Positions 7,463-14,959 of a DNA stretch of 17,375 bases are shown here, piece after piece. The stretch's first letter is position 1. The number at the start of each line of letters is the position of its first letter. The DNA comes from Thermoanaerobaculia bacterium (GTDB lineage Bacteria; Acidobacteriota; Thermoanaerobaculia; Gp7-AA8): contig JAMPYE010000026.1 in assembly GCA_023700825.1 (NCBI GenBank), positions 1 to 17,375 of the forward strand, given 5' to 3'. The notes beneath the pieces are model-generated. The model saw only the letters and a list, made by a program, of their open reading frames with translations, did not search any database and was not told where the DNA came from. The translations under genes were made by a program, and so were the position numbers.

Positions 7463-9718
7463 CTACGTGCGTAGGCGTGCCTGCACCTCGAGATTCGTCG
7501 TGGCCCAGCCAAGCTGCATCATGAGCGAGGTGACTTCGTTGTAGATCGGTGCCTTCTTCGATGGATCGAAGAGCGTCACGAGGATTGCCGCAGACTGCGG
7601 TGCCGATGCGGCGAAGCCGCTACGTTGCGTGAGTGAAACGTTAAGCCGCCACTGATCGCCTTTGATGCCCTTCGCGATAATTCGCCGGTATACCTTCACC
7701 GGTGACCACTTAAAGCCATGCTCAATGAGCTGCCGTTCGTAAAGTTTTGCCATATCCTTTGGTTCCGGGGGGACTTCCCGGCTGTGATGTCGCTTGCCGT
7801 CGGTACCCAGATCGTAGGTTCCGAGCGACGCTTCGACGTTGGTCCGGCAGTACTCAGCACCGAAGGAGCCATTCAGAGGCGGGTCGTACACGAGCGTCAT
7901 GACGATGCCACCACGAACCTTCCCGGATGGTGTCCGAAGAGACGGTGGAATCGGGAACGGATGCCGAACGAAGTCCACTCCGGCAACGAGGTCTGGCTCG
8001 AAGACGAGCGTGGCACTCCACGGCGTGCAGGTCAGCACACTGACCGGGTCGTTGCCCGGCTTTCCGAAGCCGCGGTAGCGGATCTCGTCACCGGTGAGTT
8101 TCTCGGACGCCAGCATCGCCGAGTGGATGACGAGGCCTTTGACGAGGTTGCGGCTCGCGCCCGGCGCGAGCGTGTGATCGACGTTCGCGAGTAGCGTCGT
8201 AACCAAGGGTGCGGCGAAGCTCGTCCCGATGTTCTCCGCGAGTTGTCCGCCTGCGTCGATGGACATGACGCCCGTCTGCGCGTGCTGCCCCGTGTCATCG
8301 CAGTTCCCGCCGTGGTGCACGAGTTCAGGCTTCGGAACGAAGACCGGTCCCGGTCCGCGTCGACTGAACGGCGACGGCTCATCGGGCTTCACTCGGTAGG
8401 TCGGACGGTGCAGGTGCGCAATCGAGCCAACGGTGATGCCGCGCAGCGAGTCCGCCGGACTGCAGATGCGATCCGCCTCACCGAGGTCGTCGGGCGGCCA
8501 GCCACGGAGCGGCACCTGCGTGTAATTGCCAGCTGCAAGGACGAACAGCACACCGTAGCGGTCTTGTAGCTCGTCGAGTTTCATCGCGAGATCCGAGAAC
8601 GACCGGTCATCGCAACACTCGTCGCCGCCGAGGGACAGATTCCATACGCGCACTTCCGGGTACTTCGGAAGTACTTCCTCCAGAATCGAGAGAAGGTCAT
8701 CTTCACGGAGACCGCCCTTGCCAGGCAGGGCAACGACGTCGACAATCTTCGCGCTCGTCTCGGGAAATCGCGTGTCACCCTGGTTGAGGCGTCGCGAGTG
8801 GGCGATGAGCCCAGCGACGAAACTCCCGTGGTCGTACGAACGGTTCAGCTCGGGAACGTACTCCTCGCGCCCAACAATCCATGGATGCAGAAACGGGTCC
8901 TCCGGATTCGTGCCCGAGTCGATGATGCCCACGACTGGATAAACCACATCCTCGGTCGGTGGCGGGAAGTCGTTCGGCGCGAGATTCCTCACGGCGATGC
9001 TCGCGGTCTCGATTGAGTGGTAGCGCGGGAATACGGAGAGGCTCTGCGTGCCGACGAACCGCGCAAGTGGCTCTACCGCCTCTGGAGTCACTCCCTTCAC
9101 CTTGAAGATGCGGATGTCACCGCCGTACGGGAGCTCCTCAGGCGGGGGCAATCCGAGCGACATCACGCGCTCGACGAGGCCCTTGTAGACAATCGCATTG
9201 AGTGCGGTGTTGCGATGATCGAAGAGCCGGAGCTTCAGCACATGCTCTCGCGTCGCCTCGGCTTTCAGGACGTCTAGCCCGTCACGCAGAGCGTCTCTTT
9301 CGCGGTACGGGAGGATCGTCTCGATCGTAGAGATATCGGCGCGCCGCGTCTTGGTCTCATCATGCTTGATGCGATCAACGAGTGAGCGCAGGCCACTCGG
9401 CCGCACGCTGATCAGCAACTCACCGAAGTGCTCGACGCCGATGACCGGTGTCGTCGCAAGGAGGGTCGCCGGGCGATGTGACTTCGCGATCGCATCTTCC
9501 TTCAGACGGACTCGCGCGACGGCCGGCATGTTCGGCGTGTTTCGAAAGACGGGCGCGAACGCGGCCTCGACCTTTGCGACGTCCTCGCTGAGCCGCTCGC
9601 GTAACGCGGGAAGCGACTCCTCGTCAAACACTTTCCGCTGACCGAATCCCGATTCCGGTCGCTGGTAATCCTCATTCCGTGCCTGGACAATCTTGATTGG
9701 GAGGCGTTCTTCTGCCAT
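7463..9718 (-). CDS. ietS: IetS-like subtilisin-family serine protease
   Basis: A 751-residue S8-family peptidase, the protease half of an IetAS pair. The catalytic triad is visible: Asp267 in VVGIIDSGT, His297 in SYDHGSFVAGLI and Ser500 in NIGTSFAAPLV. Asn398 in LFVLAAGNYT fits the oxyanion-hole residue. About 260 residues precede the peptidase domain, as usual for IetS-type proteins, and about 240 follow. There is no signal peptide, so it should act in the cytoplasm, unlike secreted subtilases. ATG 9718 lies 7 nt after the ietA stop, with AGGTG just upstream. The ATPase-protease pair was linked to plasmid incompatibility in Agrobacterium and later found to defend against phage. The target of the protease is unknown. 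All catalytic residues are present, so the enzyme should be active. Confidence 0.9.
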   Translation of the reverse strand: MAEERLPIKIVQARNEDYQRPESGFGQRKVFDEESLPALRERLSEDVAKVEAAFAPVFRNTPNMPAVARVRLKEDAIAKSHRPATLLATTPVIGVEHFGELLISVRPSGLRSLVDRIKHDETKTRRADISTIETILPYRERDALRDGLDVLKAEATREHVLKLRLFDHRNTALNAIVYKGLVERVMSLGLPPPEELPYGGDIRIFKVKGVTPEAVEPLARFVGTQSLSVFPRYHSIETASIAVRNLAPNDFPPPTEDVVYPVVGIIDSGTNPEDPFLHPWIVGREEYVPELNRSYDHGSFVAGLIAHSRRLNQGDTRFPETSAKIVDVVALPGKGGLREDDLLSILEEVLPKYPEVRVWNLSLGGDECCDDRSFSDLAMKLDELQDRYGVLFVLAAGNYTQVPLRGWPPDDLGEADRICSPADSLRGITVGSIAHLHRPTYRVKPDEPSPFSRRGPGPVFVPKPELVHHGGNCDDTGQHAQTGVMSIDAGGQLAENIGTSFAAPLVTTLLANVDHTLAPGASRNLVKGLVIHSAMLASEKLTGDEIRYRGFGKPGNDPVSVLTCTPWSATLVFEPDLVAGVDFVRHPFPIPPSLRTPSGKVRGGIVMTLVYDPPLNGSFGAEYCRTNVEASLGTYDLGTDGKRHHSREVPPEPKDMAKLYERQLIEHGFKWSPVKVYRRIIAKGIKGDQWRLNVSLTQRSGFAASAPQSAAILVTLFDPSKKAPIYNEVTSLMMQLGWATTNLEVQARLRT

Positions 9719-9725
9719 GGGTCAC

Positions 9726-10838
9726 CTAGTCATCGTGCTTGAGGAGTTTCGAGATCTGTCCGAGGGAGACGCCATGAATCTCGGCGAGGCGGCGGTACGT
9801 GAACACGTCGGGATCGATCGACCGAGCGAACTTCAAATTCGACGCAAGCGTATTCGGTGTCTCAACTGCTCTTGATCGGTGAATCCGCAAGATGCGTGTG
9901 AGCATCGCGTTTGGATCGATCGAGCGTCGGCCCGCAATGACCGCTTCCCGCTTCGCGGCATCGCAAACTTTTCGGATCTCGGCACCGGTGAATGTCTCCG
10001 TCACGGCTGCGAAATTCCGGGCGAGTTCCTCGTCCGCGAAGCCTTCGAGGAATGCGAGAAAGAGCGCCACGCGCGCGTCCGCGGTCGGCACCCCCATCTT
10101 CACGTGGTAGTTAAACCGGCGCCAGATTGCCGGATCGAGGAGGTGATCGTGGTTCGTTGCGGCGAGAAGCACCGTATGCGAACTGAGCGTGTCGATGTTC
10201 TGTAGCAGACTCACGACGACGCGCTTCAACTCGCCGAGCTCGTAACGGTCGTCACGGAGTTTCGCCACGGCGTCGAACTCGTCGAGGAAGAGCACGCAGG
10301 GACGCGATACGGCGTGATCGAAGAGCGTCCGAAGGTTCTTCGACGTTGATCCGAGAAAGGAGGAGACGAGGCTGTCCACGCGCGCCGTGACGAGCGGGAG
10401 GTCGAGTTCCGCGGCCACAAAGCGCGCGAGCTGAGTCTTGCCGCAGCCCGGAGGCCCGAACGCAAGGAGCGAAGGAACGAAGTCGATGCCCTGCGCGAGG
10501 AGTTTGCTGCCGGCGCGAACGGACACGAGGAATTCCTGCACCACCAATGCCGCCTCACCATCGACTATCAGCGGAAACTCGCCCCGATGCGGGTGCTCTT
10601 CATCCGCGAGCGGCATGCGCGACTCCTGATCTACGGGCAGGCGCTTCACCGCGATTTCAGCTAGGTCCATTTTGGCCATCCGCCCACCGTCGGCAGCGCG
10701 GCGCAGCCGCTCCGCCGCTTTCTGCTCCCCCTCTGACTCGAGTTTCCGAGCGAGCTGGTCGACGTACGACCGGACCTTCGCCCGGTCGGCATTCATGGCG
10801 CCTTCGACGATCTTCAGCAGTTCGAGAAGATGATTCAT
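9726..10838 (-). CDS. ietA: IetA-like AAA+ ATPase
   Basis: A 370-residue AAA+ ATPase starting at ATG 10838 (MNHLLELLKIVEG). An N-terminal helical region (1-60) is followed by Walker A FGPPGCGKT (127-135), Walker B VLFLDEFD (182-189), sensor-1 region AATNHD (226-231) and Arg240/Arg241 in IWRRFNY as arginine-finger candidates. The C-terminus (about 345-370, TYRRLAEIHGVSLGQISKLL) reads like a helix-turn-helix and could bind DNA. The next gene encodes the IetS protease 7 nt downstream, the standard ietA-ietS order, in which the ATPase probably recognises a trigger or feeds substrate to the protease. The frame runs further upstream to 10913, but those residues cover the repeat-bearing control region. 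Regulation by the repeats upstream is likely but unproven. Confidence 0.88.
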   Translation of the reverse strand: MNHLLELLKIVEGAMNADRAKVRSYVDQLARKLESEGEQKAAERLRRAADGGRMAKMDLAEIAVKRLPVDQESRMPLADEEHPHRGEFPLIVDGEAALVVQEFLVSVRAGSKLLAQGIDFVPSLLAFGPPGCGKTQLARFVAAELDLPLVTARVDSLVSSFLGSTSKNLRTLFDHAVSRPCVLFLDEFDAVAKLRDDRYELGELKRVVVSLLQNIDTLSSHTVLLAATNHDHLLDPAIWRRFNYHVKMGVPTADARVALFLAFLEGFADEELARNFAAVTETFTGAEIRKVCDAAKREAVIAGRRSIDPNAMLTRILRIHRSRAVETPNTLASNLKFARSIDPDVFTYRRLAEIHGVSLGQISKLLKHDD

Positions 10839-10863
10839 GTTGGTTGAACCGGCTCCGGATTTC

Positions 10864-10931
10864 GTGAACAAGATAAGGGCATTTGTGAACAGATACAAGA
10901 AAATTGTGAACATTGACCGTATTTTGTGAAC
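10864..10931 (+). repeat. Four iteron-like GTGAAC direct repeats before ietA
   Basis: GTGAAC occurs at 10864-10869, 10885-10890, 10906-10911 and 10926-10931, at steps of 21, 21 and 20 bp, about two helical turns each. The wider consensus is TTTGTGAAC (first copy TTCGTGAAC, third ATTGTGAAC). The segment is noticeably AT-rich compared with its surroundings. It lies 26-93 bp upstream of the ietA start and contains a possible minus-strand -10 box TTATCT (10879-10874), so it probably is an operator array. Plasmid-type iterons look similar. Confidence 0.75.
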
Positions 10932-10941
10932 GGAACGGCGG

Positions 10942-10955
10942 GTTTCTGCAGAAAC
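10942..10955. promoter_or_regulatory. 14-bp perfect palindrome upstream of ietA
   Basis: GTTTCTGCAGAAAC is a perfect inverted repeat located 11 bp beyond the last GTGAAC repeat. Its size and position fit a dimeric repressor site, though its binder is unknown. Confidence 0.4.
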
Positions 10956-11000
10956 TTTGCTACGGGAGGGGGCTGACGACGCCGTCGATCCGATGCCCTC

Positions 11001-11029
11001 AAGAAAAGAGCGGACGAGCTGCCCGCCTC
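11001..11029 (-). terminator. Intrinsic terminator after radC remnant
   Basis: On the minus strand GAGGCGGGC (11029-11021), loop AGCTC and GTCCGCTC (11015-11008) form a stem with one bulge, followed by TTTTCTT (11007-11001). It lies 17 nt after the stop of the radC remnant and would insulate the ietA control region from it. Confidence 0.65.
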
Positions 11030-11045
11030 TCTCTAATCGACGTGA

Positions 11046-11460
11046 CTACATCGCGCTGATGCCCTTGAGGGACACGGAGCGGTTGATCCCGAGAATGAGA
11101 GGATCGAGCACATCGACGTCCAGGAGGTTCCCAGCGTGGACGAGTCGTTTCGTGAAGAGCGAAACGTCCGCTGATGGGTTGGCGTCTCCCGACGGGTGGT
11201 TGTGAAAGACGATGAGCGCGGCTGCGTATTCATCGAGCACCTTCCGGAGGTTGTCGCTGGTCCAGACCGTGGTGGCGTGCAGCGTACCGACGTAGATCTC
11301 GCGTTCCAGGATGATGCGGCTCTTGGCGTCGAGCAAGACGGCGCCGACGCGCTCCTGGACGTGGTGCCCGTAGGGGGCGACGAGGGGGCGCGCGCCCCCC
11401 GCGCGGGGTCACGGATAGGAGCAAAGCGATCCTCTAGGATCGTGGGGCTGGGCCCGTCGA
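11046..11460 (-). pseudogene. radC-like gene, frameshifted and N-terminally lost
   Basis: The frame 11336-11046 encodes the C-terminal JAB/JAMM half of a RadC-family protein, with IVFHNHPSGDANPSADVSLF carrying the His-x-His and Asp metal ligands and ending LKGISAM like the intact copy at 14960. Continuing upstream in this frame gives APYGHHVQERVGAVLL, but a TGA stops it beside a G6/C-rich run (11385-11402) and there is no ATG or GTG start. The adjacent frame upstream reads APIRDPARGARAP, matching the DPVRDPTMLARS part of the intact copy, so about one base appears lost in the GC run. The N-terminal helix-hairpin-helix-like part is not recognisable. It may be a true pseudogene or a homopolymer sequencing error on an already truncated copy. 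Confidence 0.75.
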
Positions 11461-11843
11461 GTGCGGTGAAGTTCAGCGACGCACGTCCCCCTGACACGAA
11501 CTCGGCCGATACACGAGGTACGGGACCGGCGTCGCATGCGGGGCGGAACCTCAGAGCGAGATCGAACGTGCGATCGAGCGGCCGCCAGGCGACCTTACTC
11601 CGCTGCGCGGAGTGGCCACTGAGTCATTGGTCGTGATACCAACGGAAAGCCGGGCCGGGGGGCGAGTGCTCGAGATCGAGGCGCCGAGGCGTTCGCCGTA
11701 AGTAGCATCGAGCGGGTCTTACGGAAAGCACCGTGCAGGGCCCTTGGAGCGTTCGCACGATCGTGTGCGGCCGCCCGCAGGCGCTCACCGACACTGGGAG
11801 CAACGAAGTCGACCCGTGGCCGCGGGATGGACGGGAACTTCGG
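11461..11843. other. Mostly non-coding stretch with hairpin and remnant frame
   Basis: No intact gene is supported. A minus-strand frame is open from about 11634 into the radC remnant and includes AWRPLDRTFDLALRFRP, but it has no start signal and no family I recognise. A 7-bp stem with 3-base loop (ACTCCGC 11597-11603, GCGGAGT 11607-11613) adjoins the palindrome AGTGGCCACT (11611-11620). CACGATCGTG near 11757 is a short palindrome. No T-tract follows either. The stretch may hold decayed mobile-element or radC sequence. Confidence 0.35.
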
Positions 11844-11873
11844 CTCGGGACGGGAGAGCTCTCCCGTCCCGAG
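11844..11873 (-). terminator. 30-bp perfect palindrome after secreted-protein operon
   Basis: CTCGGGACGGGAGAG followed directly by CTCTCCCGTCCCGAG forms a perfect inverted repeat beginning 15 nt after the stop codon of the gene at 11889. As RNA it would fold into a very stable hairpin of about 13 bp. There is no T-tract, so it may end transcription poorly on its own or protect the 3' end of the message. Confidence 0.6.
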
Positions 11874-11888
11874 GAAGTAATGGTTGCG

Positions 11889-12842
11889 CTACGGGCTGGT
11901 GACTAGGAACGTGAGCGTGTCGGTATCCCTGGCTGTCCGTCCGGAGGTCGTTGTACCGTCTGCGGAGAGCTGGAGCTTAGTCGTGCCGGTCGCGAGCTCA
12001 ATCGTGACAGCCTCCGCTGCACCCCCGATAGGGTGGAAACGATCAGTGATGACCGTCCCATTGAGCTCGGCCCTGAACGTGGATGGGGACACCGTTGGAC
12101 CGTAGAACACCACCACGGTGGCACTCGTTGTTCCCGCTGGGAGCTTGGTTCGACTCTCGACCGGTGAGGCGTACCGCAGAAAGACGTTTACTTCCCGAGG
12201 GCTTTGTCCGCCACCGTCAAACAGCGCGTCCATGTCAGGATCTGAGGGGGCGAGTGCGGTTGTCCGGACATCGAAGTGCGTGTCGGTCTGCGGATAGAAT
12301 TCCGTCCCCTCAGGCGCGCCAATCGTTGCTTCGATCCAGGAGAGCTTCGTCGGGAGAATCTCCACCGATCGCGGTGCCGGCGGGAACTTGCTTTCGAGCG
12401 CGAAGCCGCTCGCTGTGTTCCCTGGCTGGAGATGTCCGGCGCTATACCTGGACATGAAACAAGCCGATCCCTCAGCGTTCACCGACGCGGAGTACGCAGT
12501 CGGGTTGTCGAGTAGGAGCCCAACCGGGATTGTGTTCAGTGGCTGTCTCGGTGACTTCGTGGCTTCGCGGCGGACCACAGTATTGGTGAGGGCCGGATCG
12601 TATTGAGCCCGATTCAACCGCCCGAGGATGTCGATGCAGAATCCGTCGATCGCGACCTTGTTCGTTTGCGGGGCGGAGACGCGATAGTCGTACCGGTACA
12701 CGGCTCGAGAAGCATCGTACGTGACCGTTGCGGTCAGTGCCGAGCCCTCGATCGAGAGGGACGGCAGCTCGACGACCTGCGCCGAACACGTGAGGGTGAT
12801 CGCCGCGGCGACCAGAGCGTTGACGAAGGACTGAATCCTCAT
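11889..12842 (-). CDS. Secreted protein of unknown function
   Basis: A 317-residue protein with a Sec signal peptide (MRIQSFVNALVAAAITLTCSA, cleavage likely before QVVELPSL). The mature chain looks beta-rich. Its C-terminal third reads PAGTTSATVVVFYGPTVSPS then FRAELNGTVITDRFHPIGG and ends SGRTARDTDTLTFLVTSP, a style seen in uncharacterised exported proteins with Ig-like folds. Three cysteines remain in the mature part. ATG 12842 was chosen because AGGAGG lies 8 nt upstream and the signal peptide begins there; six codons of open frame upstream are ignored. Only one base separates it from the stop of the preceding secreted metallopeptidase-like gene, so the pair is coupled and probably works together. 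Function unknown. Confidence 0.85.
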   Translation of the reverse strand: MRIQSFVNALVAAAITLTCSAQVVELPSLSIEGSALTATVTYDASRAVYRYDYRVSAPQTNKVAIDGFCIDILGRLNRAQYDPALTNTVVRREATKSPRQPLNTIPVGLLLDNPTAYSASVNAEGSACFMSRYSAGHLQPGNTASGFALESKFPPAPRSVEILPTKLSWIEATIGAPEGTEFYPQTDTHFDVRTTALAPSDPDMDALFDGGGQSPREVNVFLRYASPVESRTKLPAGTTSATVVVFYGPTVSPSTFRAELNGTVITDRFHPIGGAAEAVTIELATGTTKLQLSADGTTTSGRTARDTDTLTFLVTSP

Positions 12843-12843
12843 C

Positions 12844-14583
12844 TTAGTAACCTCCTGCAAGCAGACTGTCGATCGTGCTGGCGGGTAGTCGAAAGTGAAT
12901 GCTCGATTCGTTCACGCGGGTGCCTCCCAGTTCACTCTTGACGCCCTTCGAGAACTCATCGATCTCGGAAGCATCCAGGGATCTGCTGGTCCCGTTCGGA
13001 TAGTACGCGTGCCGATTCACGTCGACGTCGTGTCCCAGCCGATGCGAGATGTGACTATTGACACCCCACTGCCCTCCAATGTCGAAGGCGCCACCGTAGG
13101 GAAGGCTCATGTCGTTGATCCCGAGAATCGCGTCGGGCTCGACTTTGTCGTGGAACACCTCTGGCAATTGCCGGATGAACGCCTGGAGTGCGCCGGTCCC
13201 GTAGTGATTACGGTCGCGGTGGTTGTCGCACCGGAAGGTTTCGCAGTTGCCGGGGATGCTGTTATCGCTGCCGACCAGCTTCAGGTACGGGTCGCCCGGT
13301 CCGATGTTGAAGCGATAGATGTTCCTGAAACCCACGAGCAAGTCGACCGGGCGCGACGTAAACGGCACGGGAGCACTGCCGGGAATCGAGAGACTCGGCG
13401 CGGTCACCGTCACCTTGTAGAATCCCGCAAACTCACCTGCCGTGATCGTGAATGGCGACTCCCAGTGGCCGTTGTTGTCCGTGACGCCCGAGAAGGCAGA
13501 GGGTACGTCGCTGACTTTGCCAGATGGAGCAACTCGAACGGCGCCGCTCTCGCCGTGGACGTGGCCCATGCCACCTTCCTGGAACTCGATCTCGCCGGTG
13601 AAGGCGAGATTGCCGAACGGCACACCGCACTCAATCGCGTCGACCACGAGCTTCGACTGTCCGGCGGCGATGGATTTGGTAACCTTGCCGCCGACGTTCG
13701 TAATCGTCTTGTCGACCTTGTCGATGTAGCGAAGCGGAACGGACGGATTAAGGAGGGGTGTCGCCGTCGCGACGCGTACCGCATCCGCCCCTGGCCCAAG
13801 ACTCCAGTTGCGACGGAAGATGAGCTTGCCGGGGATGGCGAGTCTCGTGGAGGTTGCGGGAATCGCGGCGGGCTCCCAAACCTCGGAGTTCGGGTCGGTG
13901 ATCGTGTATCGCGAGTACTGGTAGAACATCTCAGCTCGATATCCGCCACCGAGCGTCATCGAGCATGAGGGAGCCATTCCCGTGATGTACGCACCGAGTT
14001 CATTCTGAGGCTGCCCCGTGAGGTTGCAACCGTACACGTACATGCTGAAGCATGAGACGTTCGCTGACGTGTGCGCGGTCCAGAAGAAATCAGATCCTCC
14101 TGGGAGTGCGGTCTCGACGCCTGTCGAGGGGTCCGTGCGCACAAATCGGAGGAACCAGCGCTCTCGTTCTTTCATCACCCTCTTCGTCCCACCGTAGCCG
14201 TCGGGCTCGGTGAGACAGTCGACTGAGGTGTCAGAAACTGTGACGCATCCTCCGCCGCTGAGGTATCGCAACTCGATTCCGACCGCGGCCTCGCTGCGTG
14301 GCACTCCTTCGCTCTCAGCGACAACGACTCCGTTTCCCGAGTATCCGTTGTTGTAGTCGGGCCAGTCAGACCGTTCGCGGAAGCGCTTTAGGTTGATCTG
14401 GGCGGGGGCGGCGTCCTCGGCGTCGGCCTGCACATGCCCGAGCGAAGGTGGCGGCGTAAAGGAAAGCGGCACGCCACGATGAAACGACCCGAAGGTGACC
14501 GGGCGATCGGGAGTGACGGTCTGAGCCAGTACGGCGGGGCTCACCGTCAGCAGTATTGCAACCGCTCGAATGACAATCCTCAT
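12844..14583 (-). CDS. Secreted protein with LAS/M74-like metallopeptidase end
   Basis: A 579-residue exported protein with signal peptide MRIVIRAVAILLTVSPAVLA before QTVTPDRP. ATG 14583 has AGGAGGT 9 nt upstream. Residues about 350-420 look like an Ig/Big-type beta domain (GVTDNNGHWESPFTITAGEF, YKVTVTAP). The last 90 residues contain NSHISHRLGHDVDVNRH (509-525) and IHFRLPAS (562-569). The H-x-x-x-G/D spacing plus a final His is reminiscent of LAS-type zinc peptidases such as MepA (M74), which cut peptidoglycan crosslinks; H511 or H514, D519 or D521 and H563 are candidate ligands. Many paired cysteines suggest disulfides in the periplasm or outside. It is coupled to the secreted protein downstream. 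The peptidase call is moderate because only the C-terminal motif supports it. Confidence 0.75.
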   Translation of the reverse strand: MRIVIRAVAILLTVSPAVLAQTVTPDRPVTFGSFHRGVPLSFTPPPSLGHVQADAEDAAPAQINLKRFRERSDWPDYNNGYSGNGVVVAESEGVPRSEAAVGIELRYLSGGGCVTVSDTSVDCLTEPDGYGGTKRVMKERERWFLRFVRTDPSTGVETALPGGSDFFWTAHTSANVSCFSMYVYGCNLTGQPQNELGAYITGMAPSCSMTLGGGYRAEMFYQYSRYTITDPNSEVWEPAAIPATSTRLAIPGKLIFRRNWSLGPGADAVRVATATPLLNPSVPLRYIDKVDKTITNVGGKVTKSIAAGQSKLVVDAIECGVPFGNLAFTGEIEFQEGGMGHVHGESGAVRVAPSGKVSDVPSAFSGVTDNNGHWESPFTITAGEFAGFYKVTVTAPSLSIPGSAPVPFTSRPVDLLVGFRNIYRFNIGPGDPYLKLVGSDNSIPGNCETFRCDNHRDRNHYGTGALQAFIRQLPEVFHDKVEPDAILGINDMSLPYGGAFDIGGQWGVNSHISHRLGHDVDVNRHAYYPNGTSRSLDASEIDEFSKGVKSELGGTRVNESSIHFRLPASTIDSLLAGGY

Positions 14584-14929
14584 CGAGGGTGTACCTCCTG
14601 AATCAAATTCTCGATATCGAAGGCGTGCGAGCCCTCGCACGCCGGCGTAATGTCCAATCAATCACGCGGGGCAAACTGATACAGGTTCGTAACAATTCCG
14701 TGAACCAGATTTTCGCTTTCCGGCGCCCCGAGAGCCTCGAGATGTCTCGGCGTTAACCTGAACGATTAATTTGTTTTCACGTCGAGCCTTTCGGCTGCTG
14801 GGACGCGAGTTCACCCGGATTTGTCCGGCCTCGCATTAGTTCTTCCCATCCGTCCGCCGTTTCTGCCATCAAGGTTCGGAGAGGATTTGAACCTCCAATC
14901 GGCCGCCCATGCCGGCACAACCAATAGAA
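14584..14929. other. Intergenic with possible operator
   Basis: This 346-base region upstream of the secreted operon holds no supported gene. An interrupted inverted repeat CAGGTTC (14682-14688) and GAACCAG (14702-14708), spaced by 13 bases, could be a regulator site for the secreted pair. The T-arm-like sequence at 14873-14896 lies here and is listed separately. Local AT-rich patches at 14760-14775 may belong to a promoter, but I cannot choose boxes with confidence. Confidence 0.35.
14873..14896 (-). other. tRNA 3'-end-like fragment, possible att scar
   Basis: On the minus strand GGAGG-TTCAAAT-CCTCT reads as a tRNA T-arm (5-bp stem with one G-U pair, 7-base loop with TTC and A58), followed by CCGAACC where the acceptor 3' strand would be. 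The matching 5' acceptor (GGTTCGG) and a D-arm are absent within 100 bases, and there is no CCA. It is therefore not a tRNA gene. Integrative elements often leave such tRNA 3' ends at their borders. Confidence 0.35.
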
Positions 14930-14953
14930 AGGCGGGACCAAGCGGTCCCGCCT
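14930..14953 (-). terminator. Intrinsic terminator after radC
   Basis: On the minus strand AGGCGGGACC (14953-14944), loop GCTT and GGTCCCGCCT (14939-14930) form a perfect 10-bp stem followed by TTCTATT. It starts 6 nt after the radC stop and ends the SNF2-XRE-RHH-radC transcription unit. Confidence 0.85.
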
Positions 14954-14959
14954 ATCGGA

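Noticed and set aside
10864..10931. CRISPR array
   Set aside because: The repeat unit is only 6-9 bp with 14-15 bp spacers, far below CRISPR repeat and spacer lengths, and there is no cas gene.
11591..11640. IS21-like terminal repeat remnant around AGTGGCCACT
   Set aside because: The palindrome with nearby repeats recalls IS21-family ends, but no istA or istB remnant and no second terminus are visible.
12895..13968. 357-codon open frame on the plus strand
   Set aside because: It is antisense to the secreted metallopeptidase-like protein, which has a signal peptide and a good ribosome-binding site. The plus-strand product shows no recognisable family.
14873..14950. Complete tRNA gene on the minus strand
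   Set aside because: A T-arm-like segment and a GGG-centred loop can be drawn, but the 5' acceptor strand, D-arm and correct variable loop are missing.
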